A stretch of DNA of 14,005 bases from an uncultured Prevotellaceae bacterium (GTDB lineage Bacteria; Bacteroidota; Bacteroidia; Bacteroidales; Bacteroidaceae): contig CAMNHS010000027.1 in the NCBI GenBank assembly GCA_946539635.1, positions 1 to 14,005 on the forward strand, in the 5' to 3' direction. Within the stretch, counting starts at the first letter, position 1. Each line of letters begins with the position of its first letter. The notes under the pieces are model-generated. The model saw nothing but the letters and a program-made list of their open reading frames with translations. It ran no database searches and was not told where the DNA came from. The translations under genes were made by a program, and so were the position numbers. Positions 1 through 7,125 of this stretch are shown here, piece after piece.

Positions 1-2
1 TA

Positions 3-1040
3 AATAATGGAAATAGGATTCTGAATTCGCAGGACTTTACCATTTCCGGCGGTATTCGTGACCCTCACATCCTTCGTGGTGAAGATGGGGTGTTCCGTAT
101 GGTAAATACCGACATGAGGAGTGCTCTAGGCTGGAACAGTAACAGGGGCATTGTGATGAGTAAGAGTACAGACCTCATACATTGGACGCACAGCACGGTA
201 CACTTCCCTACACGCTTCCCAAATGGTTGGAGTAGCGTCACCAGAGTATGGGCACCGGAGACAATCTACGACAGGGAAACCGGAAAGTATATGGTGTATT
301 TCTCATTACTGACAAGCGATGATGGCACATGTAACTATGATAAGGTGTTCTATTGCTATGCCAATGACGATTTCACCGATTTGGAGGACTACCCCGTGCA
401 CTTCTTCGACAGAGGTAGTGCCACCATTGATGCTGACATAGTCTTCGACGAGACGGATCAACTCTATCACATGATTTATAAGAATGAGGGTATCAATTCT
501 ATCAGTCATGTATCTGCTTCCCGACTGACAGCAGAGGAAGGAAAACCTACGGGTAGTCAATGGGGTGACCTGGGAGGTGGTATCCAGCAGACAAATGTGG
601 CTGTCGAGGGTGGTGGCATATTCCGCCTTATCGATACCAACACTTATGTGGTGATGTATGACTGTTATGGTAGCGGCTATTACCAGTTCTGTACAACGAC
701 GGACTGGAAAAAATATACATTGGTAGCACAAACAACAACATCGGGAATGTTCACCCCTCGTCACGGAAGTGTTACACCGCTTCATCCTGCGGAAACGCGC
801 GCTTTGTTGGAGGCCTTCCCGACAGATGGTTTGGAGATAGGCCCTGTACGCGGTGATGCCAATGGCGATGGAATGGTTACTATGCTGGATGTGACATTTG
901 TTGCAAATGCTATCTTGGGAAAACCTGATGCTACATTTGATAAACTGGGAGCTGATGCCAACGAAGACTTCGAAATAGGAATGCCTGACGTGATGTATAT
1001 CGTAAACTATATACTCAACGGAAAATTCCCGAGCAGATGA
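3..1040 (+). CDS. Glycoside hydrolase family 43-like protein with C-terminal dockerin-like Ca-binding module (5' end missing)
   Basis: The frame is open from the left edge, so the gene starts upstream of the window; the GTG at position 90 is only an internal codon. Seen: the family-43 beta-propeller signature, with an R-D-P motif whose Asp (60-62) is the expected catalytic base, a W-A-P-E motif about 55 codons into the reading from 90, and Glu in V-E-G-G (codon 606-608), the likely general acid. Two EF-hand-like loops close the protein, DANGDGMVTMLD (855-890) and DANEDFEIGMPD (954-989), arranged like a dockerin type I module. GH43 enzymes are usually arabinofuranosidases, xylosidases or arabinanases that remove side groups or cut plant hemicellulose and pectin; the exact substrate cannot be read here. 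The signal peptide, if present, lies off the edge. glgP follows 33 nt later on the same strand. I am confident of the fold and unsure of the substrate. Confidence 0.85.
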   Translation, partial: NNGNRILNSQDFTISGGIRDPHILRGEDGVFRMVNTDMRSALGWNSNRGIVMSKSTDLIHWTHSTVHFPTRFPNGWSSVTRVWAPETIYDRETGKYMVYFSLLTSDDGTCNYDKVFYCYANDDFTDLEDYPVHFFDRGSATIDADIVFDETDQLYHMIYKNEGINSISHVSASRLTAEEGKPTGSQWGDLGGGIQQTNVAVEGGGIFRLIDTNTYVVMYDCYGSGYYQFCTTTDWKKYTLVAQTTTSGMFTPRHGSVTPLHPAETRALLEAFPTDGLEIGPVRGDANGDGMVTMLDVTFVANAILGKPDATFDKLGADANEDFEIGMPDVMYIVNYILNGKFPSR

Positions 1041-1073
1041 TACATATTTGTTTAATTAATAGTAACAATCATT

Positions 1074-3647
1074 ATGAAAGTAAAAGTAGGTTATACCAAT
1101 GAGCCTTCGTGGCGAGTTCTGACAGTGAAGGCATCTCTGCCTGAGAAATTGAAGTGCCTGAATGAGATTGCGCACAACATGTGGTGGGTATGGAACTTTG
1201 AGGCGCGCGACTTGTTCCGCGACCTTGATCCGGAGATTTATCATGATGTAAATCATAATCCCGTAATGCTATTGGAACGTCTGACCTTCGCTCGCAAAGA
1301 GGAAATTATGAAGGACAAAGCCCTGATGAAGCGCATAAAAGACGTTTACGACATGTTCCGCAAATATATGGACGTAAAGCCTGACGCCAAGCGTCCTTCT
1401 GTGGCTTATTTCTGCATGGAATATGGTATCCACTCTGCACTGAAGATATATAGTGGTGGTCTTGGCATGCTTGCTGGCGACTATGTGAAAGAGGCATCCG
1501 ATTCTAACGTGGATATGTGCGCCGTAGGTTTCCTGTATCGTTTCGGCTACTTTACACAGAGCCTATCAATGGACGGACAGCAGATTGCCAACTACGAGAC
1601 GCAGAACTTTGGTTCGCTGCCTATAGAGCGCCAACTTGATGAAGAAGGCAACCCCTTGGTGATTGACGTTCCCTATACCAATTATCAGGTTCACGCTTAT
1701 GTATGGCGTGTAAATGTGGGCCGTGTAAAGCTCTACCTGCTTGATACTGACAACGAGTTAAATTCCGAGTTTGACAAGCCTATCACTCATTCCCTCTATG
1801 GCGGTGATTGGGAGAACCGCCTGAAGCAGGAGATTTTGCTCGGTATCGGTGGCATGTTGCTGCTTAAGAGGCTGGGCATTAAGAAAGATGTATATCATTG
1901 CAATGAGGGTCATGCTGCGCTCTGCAACCTGCAACGTCTGTGCGACTATATAGAGGAAGATGGATTGAACTTCAACCAGGCTCTTGAACTGGTTCGTGCC
2001 TCAAGTCTCTATACTGTCCATACCCCTGTTCCTGCCGGTCACGACTACTTCGAGGAGGGACTCTTCGGAAAGTATATGAGCGGCTATCCTGAAAGGCTGC
2101 ATATCTCTTGGGACGAATTCATAGGTATGGGACGTTCCAATCCAGACGACAAGAACGAGAAGTTCTGTATGTCCACCTTCGCTTGTAATACTTGCCAGGA
2201 GGTTAATGGCGTATCATGGTTGCACGGTGAAGTATCGAAAAAGATGTTCGCTCCTATTTGGAGGGGCTATTATCCAGAGGAGAGCCATGTAGGCTATGTT
2301 ACCAATGGCGTACACTTCCCCACATGGGCCGCTGCCGAGTGGCGTGCTTTGTACAGCAAATATTTTGACGCTAATTTCATCTTTGACCAGTCAAACGAGG
2401 AGATATGGCACGGAATCTACAACTGTCCTGATAAGGAGATATGGGATACTCGTATGACCTTGAAGAACAAACTCTTCGAATATGTGGAGCAGCAGTTGCG
2501 CAATACATGGCTCAAGAATCAGGGCGACCCGGCACGAATAGTGAAACTGCTTGAGCGCTTCAACCCCGATTCTCTCGTTATAGGTTTTTGCCGTCGCTTT
2601 GCGACATACAAGCGTGCCCACTTGCTGTTTACCGATTTGGAGCGACTTGACAAAATTGTTAATAATCCTGAACGACCTATCATCTTCATGTTTGCAGGTA
2701 AGGCTCACCCAGCCGATGGTGCAGGACAGGGCTTGATAAAGAAGATTTTCGAGATTTCGCAGATGCCGCAGTTTCAAGGTAAGATTATCTTCGTTGAAGA
2801 CTATGACTTCCTGTTGGCACGTCGCCTCGTATCAGGTGTTGATATATGGATGAATACTCCTACACGTCCGATGGAGGCTTCAGGTACATCAGGTGAGAAG
2901 GCCGAGATGAATGGCGTCGTAAACCTCTCCGTTAAGGACGGCTGGTGGCTCGAAGGCTATCGTGAGGGCGCCGGATGGGCGCTGACAGAAAAACGCACAT
3001 ATCAGAATCAGAACCATCAGGATCAGCTTGATGCTGCTGCCATATATTATTTGCTTGAGAACGAGATTGCTCCACTATACTATAATAGGGACAAGAACGG
3101 CATTTCAAAGGATTGGGTAAAAGTCATCAAGAACTCTATAGCACAAATTGCTCCGCACTACACTATGAAGCGTCAGCTCGATGACTACTATTCCAAGTTC
3201 TACGAGAAGGAGGCAAAGCGCTTTAAGGAATTGGCTAAGAACAACTTCAAGTTGGCCAAGGACATCGCTCTCTGGAAAGAGAACGTAGCAGAGCGCTGGG
3301 ATGGTATCAATGTAGTCAGTTGCGAATGGGACTTCCCCGCAAACGGTTGTGAGGCAGGACAGTCATATAAACTGAAATATGTCATTGACGAACAGGGACT
3401 TGATGATGCTGTAGGTCTGGAGAAGGTGAATCTGTTCACTGACAAGGACGGCAACGAGAAGATATTCTCCGTAGAGCCTCTGAATATGGTGGGCCACGAA
3501 GGCAATAACTATATATTTGAGGCAGAACTGATACCACGTCAGTTTGGAGAATACAAGAGCGCTGTTCGCATGTATCCGAAAAATAAGAACCTGCCTCATC
3601 GTCAGGACTTCTGCTATACTAAGTGGCTGGACCTCCCCAACCTCTAA
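1074..3647 (+). CDS. glgP: Alpha-glucan (glycogen/maltodextrin) phosphorylase, GT35, short bacterial type
   Basis: This 857-residue cytoplasmic enzyme would release glucose-1-phosphate from the non-reducing ends of glycogen or maltodextrins, with pyridoxal phosphate as cofactor. Seen: an N-terminal DUF3417-like helical region (about residues 1-110, with NMWWVW), the active-site segment HCNEGHA (275-281), the glucan-binding [11 protein letters not shown] stretch, and the PLP-site motif [14 protein letters not shown], whose Lys (codon 2898-2900, residue 609) is the expected Schiff-base lysine. The SGxK form marks the TIGR02094-like group rather than the E. coli MalP/GlgP group (GTGNMK). The length suits that group. 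The ATG at 1074 has no Shine-Dalgarno, which is normal in this phylum, and it matches the usual N-terminus. In Bacteroides the gene usually sits beside glycogen synthase; here its upstream neighbour is a GH43 gene. A strong terminator lies about 40 nt downstream. Confidence 0.93.
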   Translation: MKVKVGYTNEPSWRVLTVKASLPEKLKCLNEIAHNMWWVWNFEARDLFRDLDPEIYHDVNHNPVMLLERLTFARKEEIMKDKALMKRIKDVYDMFRKYMDVKPDAKRPSVAYFCMEYGIHSALKIYSGGLGMLAGDYVKEASDSNVDMCAVGFLYRFGYFTQSLSMDGQQIANYETQNFGSLPIERQLDEEGNPLVIDVPYTNYQVHAYVWRVNVGRVKLYLLDTDNELNSEFDKPITHSLYGGDWENRLKQEILLGIGGMLLLKRLGIKKDVYHCNEGHAALCNLQRLCDYIEEDGLNFNQALELVRASSLYTVHTPVPAGHDYFEEGLFGKYMSGYPERLHISWDEFIGMGRSNPDDKNEKFCMSTFACNTCQEVNGVSWLHGEVSKKMFAPIWRGYYPEESHVGYVTNGVHFPTWAAAEWRALYSKYFDANFIFDQSNEEIWHGIYNCPDKEIWDTRMTLKNKLFEYVEQQLRNTWLKNQGDPARIVKLLERFNPDSLVIGFCRRFATYKRAHLLFTDLERLDKIVNNPERPIIFMFAGKAHPADGAGQGLIKKIFEISQMPQFQGKIIFVEDYDFLLARRLVSGVDIWMNTPTRPMEASGTSGEKAEMNGVVNLSVKDGWWLEGYREGAGWALTEKRTYQNQNHQDQLDAAAIYYLLENEIAPLYYNRDKNGISKDWVKVIKNSIAQIAPHYTMKRQLDDYYSKFYEKEAKRFKELAKNNFKLAKDIALWKENVAERWDGINVVSCEWDFPANGCEAGQSYKLKYVIDEQGLDDAVGLEKVNLFTDKDGNEKIFSVEPLNMVGHEGNNYIFEAELIPRQFGEYKSAVRMYPKNKNLPHRQDFCYTKWLDLPNL

Positions 3648-3685
3648 TGGTTAGGGTTCACAAGCTTACGATTTACTTGAAAATG

Positions 3686-3728
3686 GAATGCACGCAATGC
3701 GATTGAATTGCGTGCATTCATTTTGTTA
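3686..3728 (+). terminator. Rho-independent terminator after glgP
   Basis: There is a perfect 13-bp stem, GAATGCACGCAAT (3686-3698) pairing with ATTGCGTGCATTC (3707-3719), with an 8-nt loop, followed by a T-rich tail at 3720-3727. It lies 39 nt past the glgP stop codon. It should end glgP transcription and isolate the argF' promoter. The tail runs into a TAACTTTG box. Confidence 0.85.
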
Positions 3729-3734
3729 ACTTTG
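3727..3734 (+). promoter_or_regulatory. Possible upstream -7 box (TAACTTTG)
   Basis: The sequence matches the Bacteroidota -7 consensus TAnnTTTG exactly, but it overlaps the end of the T-tract of the glgP terminator. No convincing -33 TTTG was found at the usual spacing. If used, it would give argF' a leader of about 120 nt carrying the heptamer array. An identical box lies 104 nt downstream, better placed for argF'. Confidence 0.3.
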
Positions 3735-3789
3735 AATTCGTCCAGGTTGCTTGCGTTCGAAAATATGAGCAATAATGAAAAAAAAATAA

Positions 3790-3824
3790 AAATTCTTCAC
3801 TCTTCATTCTTCACTCTTCACTTT
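3790..3824 (-). repeat. Heptamer tandem array 1 (five units, purine-rich on the - strand)
   Basis: Read on the - strand, five consecutive 7-nt units fit RRARTKW: AAAGTGA, then AGAGTGA and AGAATGA types alternating, ending in AGAATTT. On the + strand this appears as a perfect 14-bp direct duplication of ATTCTTCACTCTTC (3792-3805 and 3806-3819). It lies just upstream of the argF' -7 box. It is the only one of the four arrays in the opposite orientation to its downstream gene. Confidence 0.8.
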
Positions 3825-3830
3825 TTTTTG

Positions 3831-3838
3831 TAACTTTG
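3831..3838 (+). promoter_or_regulatory. Predicted argF' promoter -7 box (TAACTTTG)
   Basis: A perfect TAnnTTTG box lies 26 nt before the argF' ATG, directly after a pyrimidine-rich stretch. Transcription would start near 3843-3846, giving a leader of about 20 nt. No clear TTTG -33 element is visible at 19-20 nt upstream, because that space is occupied by the heptamer array. It is the best candidate for the head of the eight-gene run. Confidence 0.6.
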
Positions 3839-3864
3839 CGCTCGATAGTAAAAAAGTATATATA

Positions 3865-4830
3865 ATGAAAACATTTTTTCACCCTCAAGACCTCGGCGAT
3901 ATAAGAGCAGCGCTTGCTGAGGCACAGTTAGTAAAGAAAGATCGTTATGCTTTTCAGAACCTCGGCAAAAACAAGACTTTGCTGATGGTGTTCTTCAATA
4001 ACTCCCTTCGTACACGTCTCTCAACCCAGAAGGCAGCAATGAATCTGGGTATGAATGTCATAGTTCTTGACGTTAATGCCGGAGCATGGAAACTGGAAAC
4101 AGAACGTGGCGTCATCATGGACGGCGACAAGTCAGAACACTTGCTGGAGGCTATCCCTGTAATGGGATGCTATTGCGATGTTATCGGCATCCGCTCTTTT
4201 GCTGGTTTGACAGACAGAGAGTATGACTATGCTGAGACAATAGTAAATCAGTTCGTACAGTATTCTGGCAAGCCTGTCTTCGCTATGGAGACAGCGACAG
4301 TTCATCCCCTTCAGGCTTTTGCAGACCTTATAACCATTGAGGAACATAAGGCAACAGAACGTGTCAAGGCTGTCCTGACGTGGGCTCCACATTGTCGTGC
4401 TTTGCCGCAGGCGGTTCCAAACTCTTTTGCAGAATGGATGCTGGCTGCTCCAGATGTAGATCTCGTTATAACACATCCAGAGGGCTATGAACTCGACCCT
4501 CAGTTTACTAAGGGTGCCACAATAGAGTATGACCAGAAGAAGGCTTTCGAAGGGGCTGACTTCATATATGCCAAGAACTGGTCTTGTCCAGGTGTTACAA
4601 ATCCTGCTGACTATGGAAAGATAATATCTCGCGATATGAATTGGACAGTAGATGCAGAGCATATGTCGTGGACAAATAACGGTAAGTTTATGCATTGTCT
4701 GCCTGTACGTCGCGGACTCATCGTTACTGATGATGTAATAGAGAGCAAAAACTCTCTCGTTATACCAGAGGCAGCAAACAGAGAGATATCTGCACAAGTA
4801 GTAATTAAGAGAATATTGGAAAGTTTATAA
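3865..4830 (+). CDS. argF': N-succinyl-/N-acetyl-ornithine carbamoyltransferase
   Basis: This 321-residue enzyme transfers the carbamoyl group of carbamoyl phosphate to an N-acylated ornithine, a step of the arginine route that uses acylated intermediates. Seen: the carbamoyl-phosphate loop SLRTR (47-51) where ordinary ornithine carbamoyltransferases have STRTR, the ETERGVIMDGDK segment (78-89), HPLQA, and a C-terminal HCLPVRR followed by VTDDVIE. These mark the Bacteroides ArgF' (succinylornithine) family, whose B. fragilis member I recall as 318 residues. The extra three residues fit the loop after AKNW (SCPGVTNPADYG). Residue 90, which controls acyl-group choice in this family, is Ser (codon 4132-4134), not the Pro I recall from B. 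fragilis, so the acyl donor is uncertain. The start follows a TAACTTTG box. A peptide transporter begins 2 nt after the stop. Confidence 0.92.
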   Translation: MKTFFHPQDLGDIRAALAEAQLVKKDRYAFQNLGKNKTLLMVFFNNSLRTRLSTQKAAMNLGMNVIVLDVNAGAWKLETERGVIMDGDKSEHLLEAIPVMGCYCDVIGIRSFAGLTDREYDYAETIVNQFVQYSGKPVFAMETATVHPLQAFADLITIEEHKATERVKAVLTWAPHCRALPQAVPNSFAEWMLAAPDVDLVITHPEGYELDPQFTKGATIEYDQKKAFEGADFIYAKNWSCPGVTNPADYGKIISRDMNWTVDAEHMSWTNNGKFMHCLPVRRGLIVTDDVIESKNSLVIPEAANREISAQVVIKRILESL

Positions 4831-4832
4831 AA

Positions 4833-6467
4833 ATGTCACATCCTAAAGGTTTATACCTTCTCTTTGTTACAGAGATGGCAGAGCGCTTTTCCTATTACGG
4901 AATGCGTGCCCTCTTTGTGTTATATCTCGTAGCGGCTTTCTTTACCAATGATCAGGCCAGCCAGATTTATGGCTCTTATACCGGTTTGGTGTATCTCACA
5001 CCTCTGTTGGGTGGTTATATAGCCGATAAATACTGGGGCAACCGCCGTTCTATCATCTTTGGCGGCATAACGATGGCAATAGGTCAGTTCCTGATGTTTG
5101 CTTCTGCCTGTTTCGTTAAGCAGAGTATCTTTACAGAAGGTGGCACGATAGACCCTTCGATAGATAACAGTTTCTCCATGTGGCTGATGTTTGGCGGTTT
5201 GGCGATGCTGATATTCGGTAACGGCTTTTTCAAACCAAATATCTCCACAATGGTGGGTGACCTCTATGAGCCGCAGGACCATCGAAAGGACTCTGCCTTC
5301 ACCATTTTCTATATGGGCATTAACCTGGGCGCTTTCATTGCACCTTTGCTATGCGGATATCTGGGTGATGGTAACTGGATGAATCCTCATAACTTCAAGT
5401 GGGGCTTCTTCTGTGCCGGCATCGCTATGATAGTTTCAGTAGTAGTTTTCTCTACACTTAAGGACAGATTCCTCGTAACCCCTGAAGGACTCGGCATCGG
5501 ACTTGCGCCTTCGAAGTCGGAACTCTTGAAACTGAAGGAAATTCAGGAAGAAGAGGATGAAGCCCTTTTGGAAGGACACCAGATGCAGGCGTCGGAGGTT
5601 CGAATACCAAAGAAGGAAGCAAAGAATTCTCCTTTCCGCCTGTGGGGATGTGTGCTTGGTGCGATAGTTTTCTTCTGCATCCTTTCACGGGATGTGGCAA
5701 ATTTCAATGACTATATCTCTAATGCCATATATGTCATAGCGATAGCCCTGCCACTATTCATCATAACCGACCGCAGCCTTACCAGTGTCGATAAGTCACG
5801 CATCGGAGTGATATATATCATTGCACTTTTCGTGATATTCTTCTGGAGCGCCTTTGAACAGGCTGGTTCGTCGTTGACATTGTTTGCAGAGCAGCAATGT
5901 GACCGCACTATAGGCAGTTGGGAAATGCCGACCACTTGGTTCCAAAGTATCAATCCTATCGTTGTTGTAGTCTTTGCTCCTGTTATGGCGACGCTATGGG
6001 AAACTCTGGCAAAGCATAATATGGAACCCTCAAGCCCTCGTAAGCAAGCCCTCGGTCTGGCGCTTCTTGCCTTGGGGTATGTGGTGATAGCCTATGGCAC
6101 ATACGGCATAACAACAGGTGGGCAGAAGGCTGCCATGTGGTGGCTCGTAGCTCTGTATTTCATACATACTATCGGTGAGTTGTCATTGTCGCCAATAGGA
6201 CTCAGTATGGTAAACAAGTTGTCTCCTGCTCACCTCGCATCTTTGCTGATGGGCGTATGGTTTATGAGCAATGCTGCCAGCAATATCCTGGCAGGCAGAT
6301 TGGCAACACTATTGCCGGAACAGGGAGTGACGAAGCATTTCTTGGGTATTGAGATAGCAACCCTCACAGACTTCTTCCTACTCTTTGCAGTAATGGCTGG
6401 TGTAGCATCAGTTCTGCTGTTCCTGTTGTGTCCGCTTCTTAAAAAGATGATGAAAGGTGTTGAGTAA
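4833..6467 (+). CDS. Proton-coupled oligopeptide transporter (POT/PTR family, MFS)
   Basis: This is an inner-membrane importer of di- and tripeptides driven by the proton gradient. Seen in 544 residues: the POT ExxER motif as EMAER (14-18), the PTR2 signature GGYIADKYWG (about 64-73), the second signature FYMGINLGAF near residue 160, and about 14 hydrophobic segments. A charged cytoplasmic loop, rich in Glu and Lys (about 210-265), separates the first six from the rest. Length and layout fit bacterial POT proteins such as DtpT. The ATG lies 2 nt after the argF' stop codon, so the two are probably co-transcribed and perhaps translationally coupled. A peptide importer beside an Xaa-Pro aminopeptidase two genes on suits an organism that feeds on peptides. 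The exact substrate is not visible. Confidence 0.93.
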   Translation: MSHPKGLYLLFVTEMAERFSYYGMRALFVLYLVAAFFTNDQASQIYGSYTGLVYLTPLLGGYIADKYWGNRRSIIFGGITMAIGQFLMFASACFVKQSIFTEGGTIDPSIDNSFSMWLMFGGLAMLIFGNGFFKPNISTMVGDLYEPQDHRKDSAFTIFYMGINLGAFIAPLLCGYLGDGNWMNPHNFKWGFFCAGIAMIVSVVVFSTLKDRFLVTPEGLGIGLAPSKSELLKLKEIQEEEDEALLEGHQMQASEVRIPKKEAKNSPFRLWGCVLGAIVFFCILSRDVANFNDYISNAIYVIAIALPLFIITDRSLTSVDKSRIGVIYIIALFVIFFWSAFEQAGSSLTLFAEQQCDRTIGSWEMPTTWFQSINPIVVVVFAPVMATLWETLAKHNMEPSSPRKQALGLALLALGYVVIAYGTYGITTGGQKAAMWWLVALYFIHTIGELSLSPIGLSMVNKLSPAHLASLLMGVWFMSNAASNILAGRLATLLPEQGVTKHFLGIEIATLTDFFLLFAVMAGVASVLLFLLCPLLKKMMKGVE

Positions 6468-6494
6468 GGGTTAAGAATTAAGAATGAAAAATGA
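6467..6494 (+). repeat. Heptamer tandem array 2 (four units) spanning the transporter stop and the rdgB start
   Basis: Four consecutive 7-nt units fit the RRARTKW pattern: AGGGTTA (with G in place of A at position 3), AGAATTA, AGAATGA and AAAATGA. The array begins on the last base of the transporter stop codon and its last unit contains the rdgB ATG (6491). The repetition creates a second ATGAAAA seven bases upstream (6484), out of frame with rdgB. Confidence 0.7.
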
Positions 6495-7105
6495 AAAAGA
6501 TTCTTGTTTTTGCTACTAACAATGCACACAAGCTTCAGGAGGTGCGGCAGATTCTGGGCGAACGCTTTGAGATTCGTTCGCTGAAGGAGATAGATTGTCA
6601 TGAGGAACTGCCTGAGACGCATGATACTCTTGAGGAAAATGCTCTTGAGAAGGCGCAATATGTGAATCGGCATTATGGCTTTGACTGTTTTGCAGACGAT
6701 ACAGGTCTTGAGGTCGATGCCCTGAACGGCGAGCCCGGAGTCTATTCCGCCCGCTATGCTACCATTGATGGGGCAGACCACGATTCTGAGGCAAATATGC
6801 AGAAACTGCTACGAAACCTGCATGGTGTTGATAACCGCAAGGCCCAGTTCCGTACTGCTATAGCGCTAATATACAAAGGCGAGACACATCTGTTTGAAGG
6901 AAAGGTGGAAGGATGTATCGCCACAGAGAAACATGGAGCAGAAGGGTTTGGCTATGATCCTATCTTCTATCCAGAGGGCTATTCGCCAACTGAAACAGAC
7001 AAACCACTCACCTTTGCTGAAATGTCTGCAGAAGAGAAGAATGGTATGTCCCATAGGGGTAGGGCAGTAGAGAAGTTGGTGGAGTTTTTGGGAGTTAGGA
7101 ATTAG
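6491..7105 (+). CDS. rdgB: XTP/dITP diphosphatase (non-canonical purine NTP pyrophosphatase, HAM1/RdgB family)
   Basis: This small cytoplasmic enzyme hydrolyses dITP, XTP and ITP to monophosphates, keeping deaminated purines out of DNA and RNA. Seen in 204 residues: the N-terminal [12 protein letters not shown] (the family's [ST]xNxxKxxE nucleotide-binding motif), [20 protein letters not shown] with the acidic metal-binding residues near 67-70, [12 protein letters not shown], and the C-terminal [11 protein letters not shown]. The length is typical. The start is chosen at 6491 because [11 protein letters not shown] matches the family's N-terminus; the ATG at 6484 is out of frame and closes after 11 codons. 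The last residues GVRN and the TAG stop lie inside the downstream heptamer array, so the extreme C-terminus was set by the repeat. Confidence 0.95.
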   Translation: MKKILVFATNNAHKLQEVRQILGERFEIRSLKEIDCHEELPETHDTLEENALEKAQYVNRHYGFDCFADDTGLEVDALNGEPGVYSARYATIDGADHDSEANMQKLLRNLHGVDNRKAQFRTAIALIYKGETHLFEGKVEGCIATEKHGAEGFGYDPIFYPEGYSPTETDKPLTFAEMSAEEKNGMSHRGRAVEKLVEFLGVRN

Positions 7106-7125
7106 GAGTTAGGAATTATGAATAA
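7091..7125 (+). repeat. Heptamer tandem array 3 (GGAGTTA/GGAATTA) joining rdgB to pepP
   Basis: Four perfect units alternate GGAGTTA and GGAATTA (7091-7118), followed by a decayed unit TGAATAA (7119-7125). The array encodes the last residues and stop of rdgB (TAG 7103-7105) and runs onto the first base of the pepP ATG (7118). One copy gives AGGAG at 7104-7108, nine bases before that ATG, a good Shine-Dalgarno sequence for a phylum where these are uncommon. Confidence 0.85.

Noticed and set aside
90..92. GTG as the start of the GH43 gene
   Set aside because: The frame is open to the left edge and includes the conserved catalytic R-D-P motif at 57-65, so the real start is outside the window.
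3745..3775. tRNA-like GTTCGAA segment after the glgP terminator
   Set aside because: No acceptor stem, anticodon arm or D arm can be assembled around it.
3792..3819. 14-bp direct repeat as a CRISPR or att site
   Set aside because: The copies are contiguous with no spacers, and no integrase or cas gene is present; it is the 7-nt array.
4132..4797. 221-codon open frame on the - strand within argF'
   Set aside because: It lies opposite a clearly conserved enzyme gene, has no recognisable domain and a Cys/Tyr/Ile-rich composition typical of a shadow frame.
6230..6781. 183-codon open frame on the - strand across the transporter-rdgB junction
   Set aside because: It crosses two well-supported genes and heptamer array 2, with no recognised motif.
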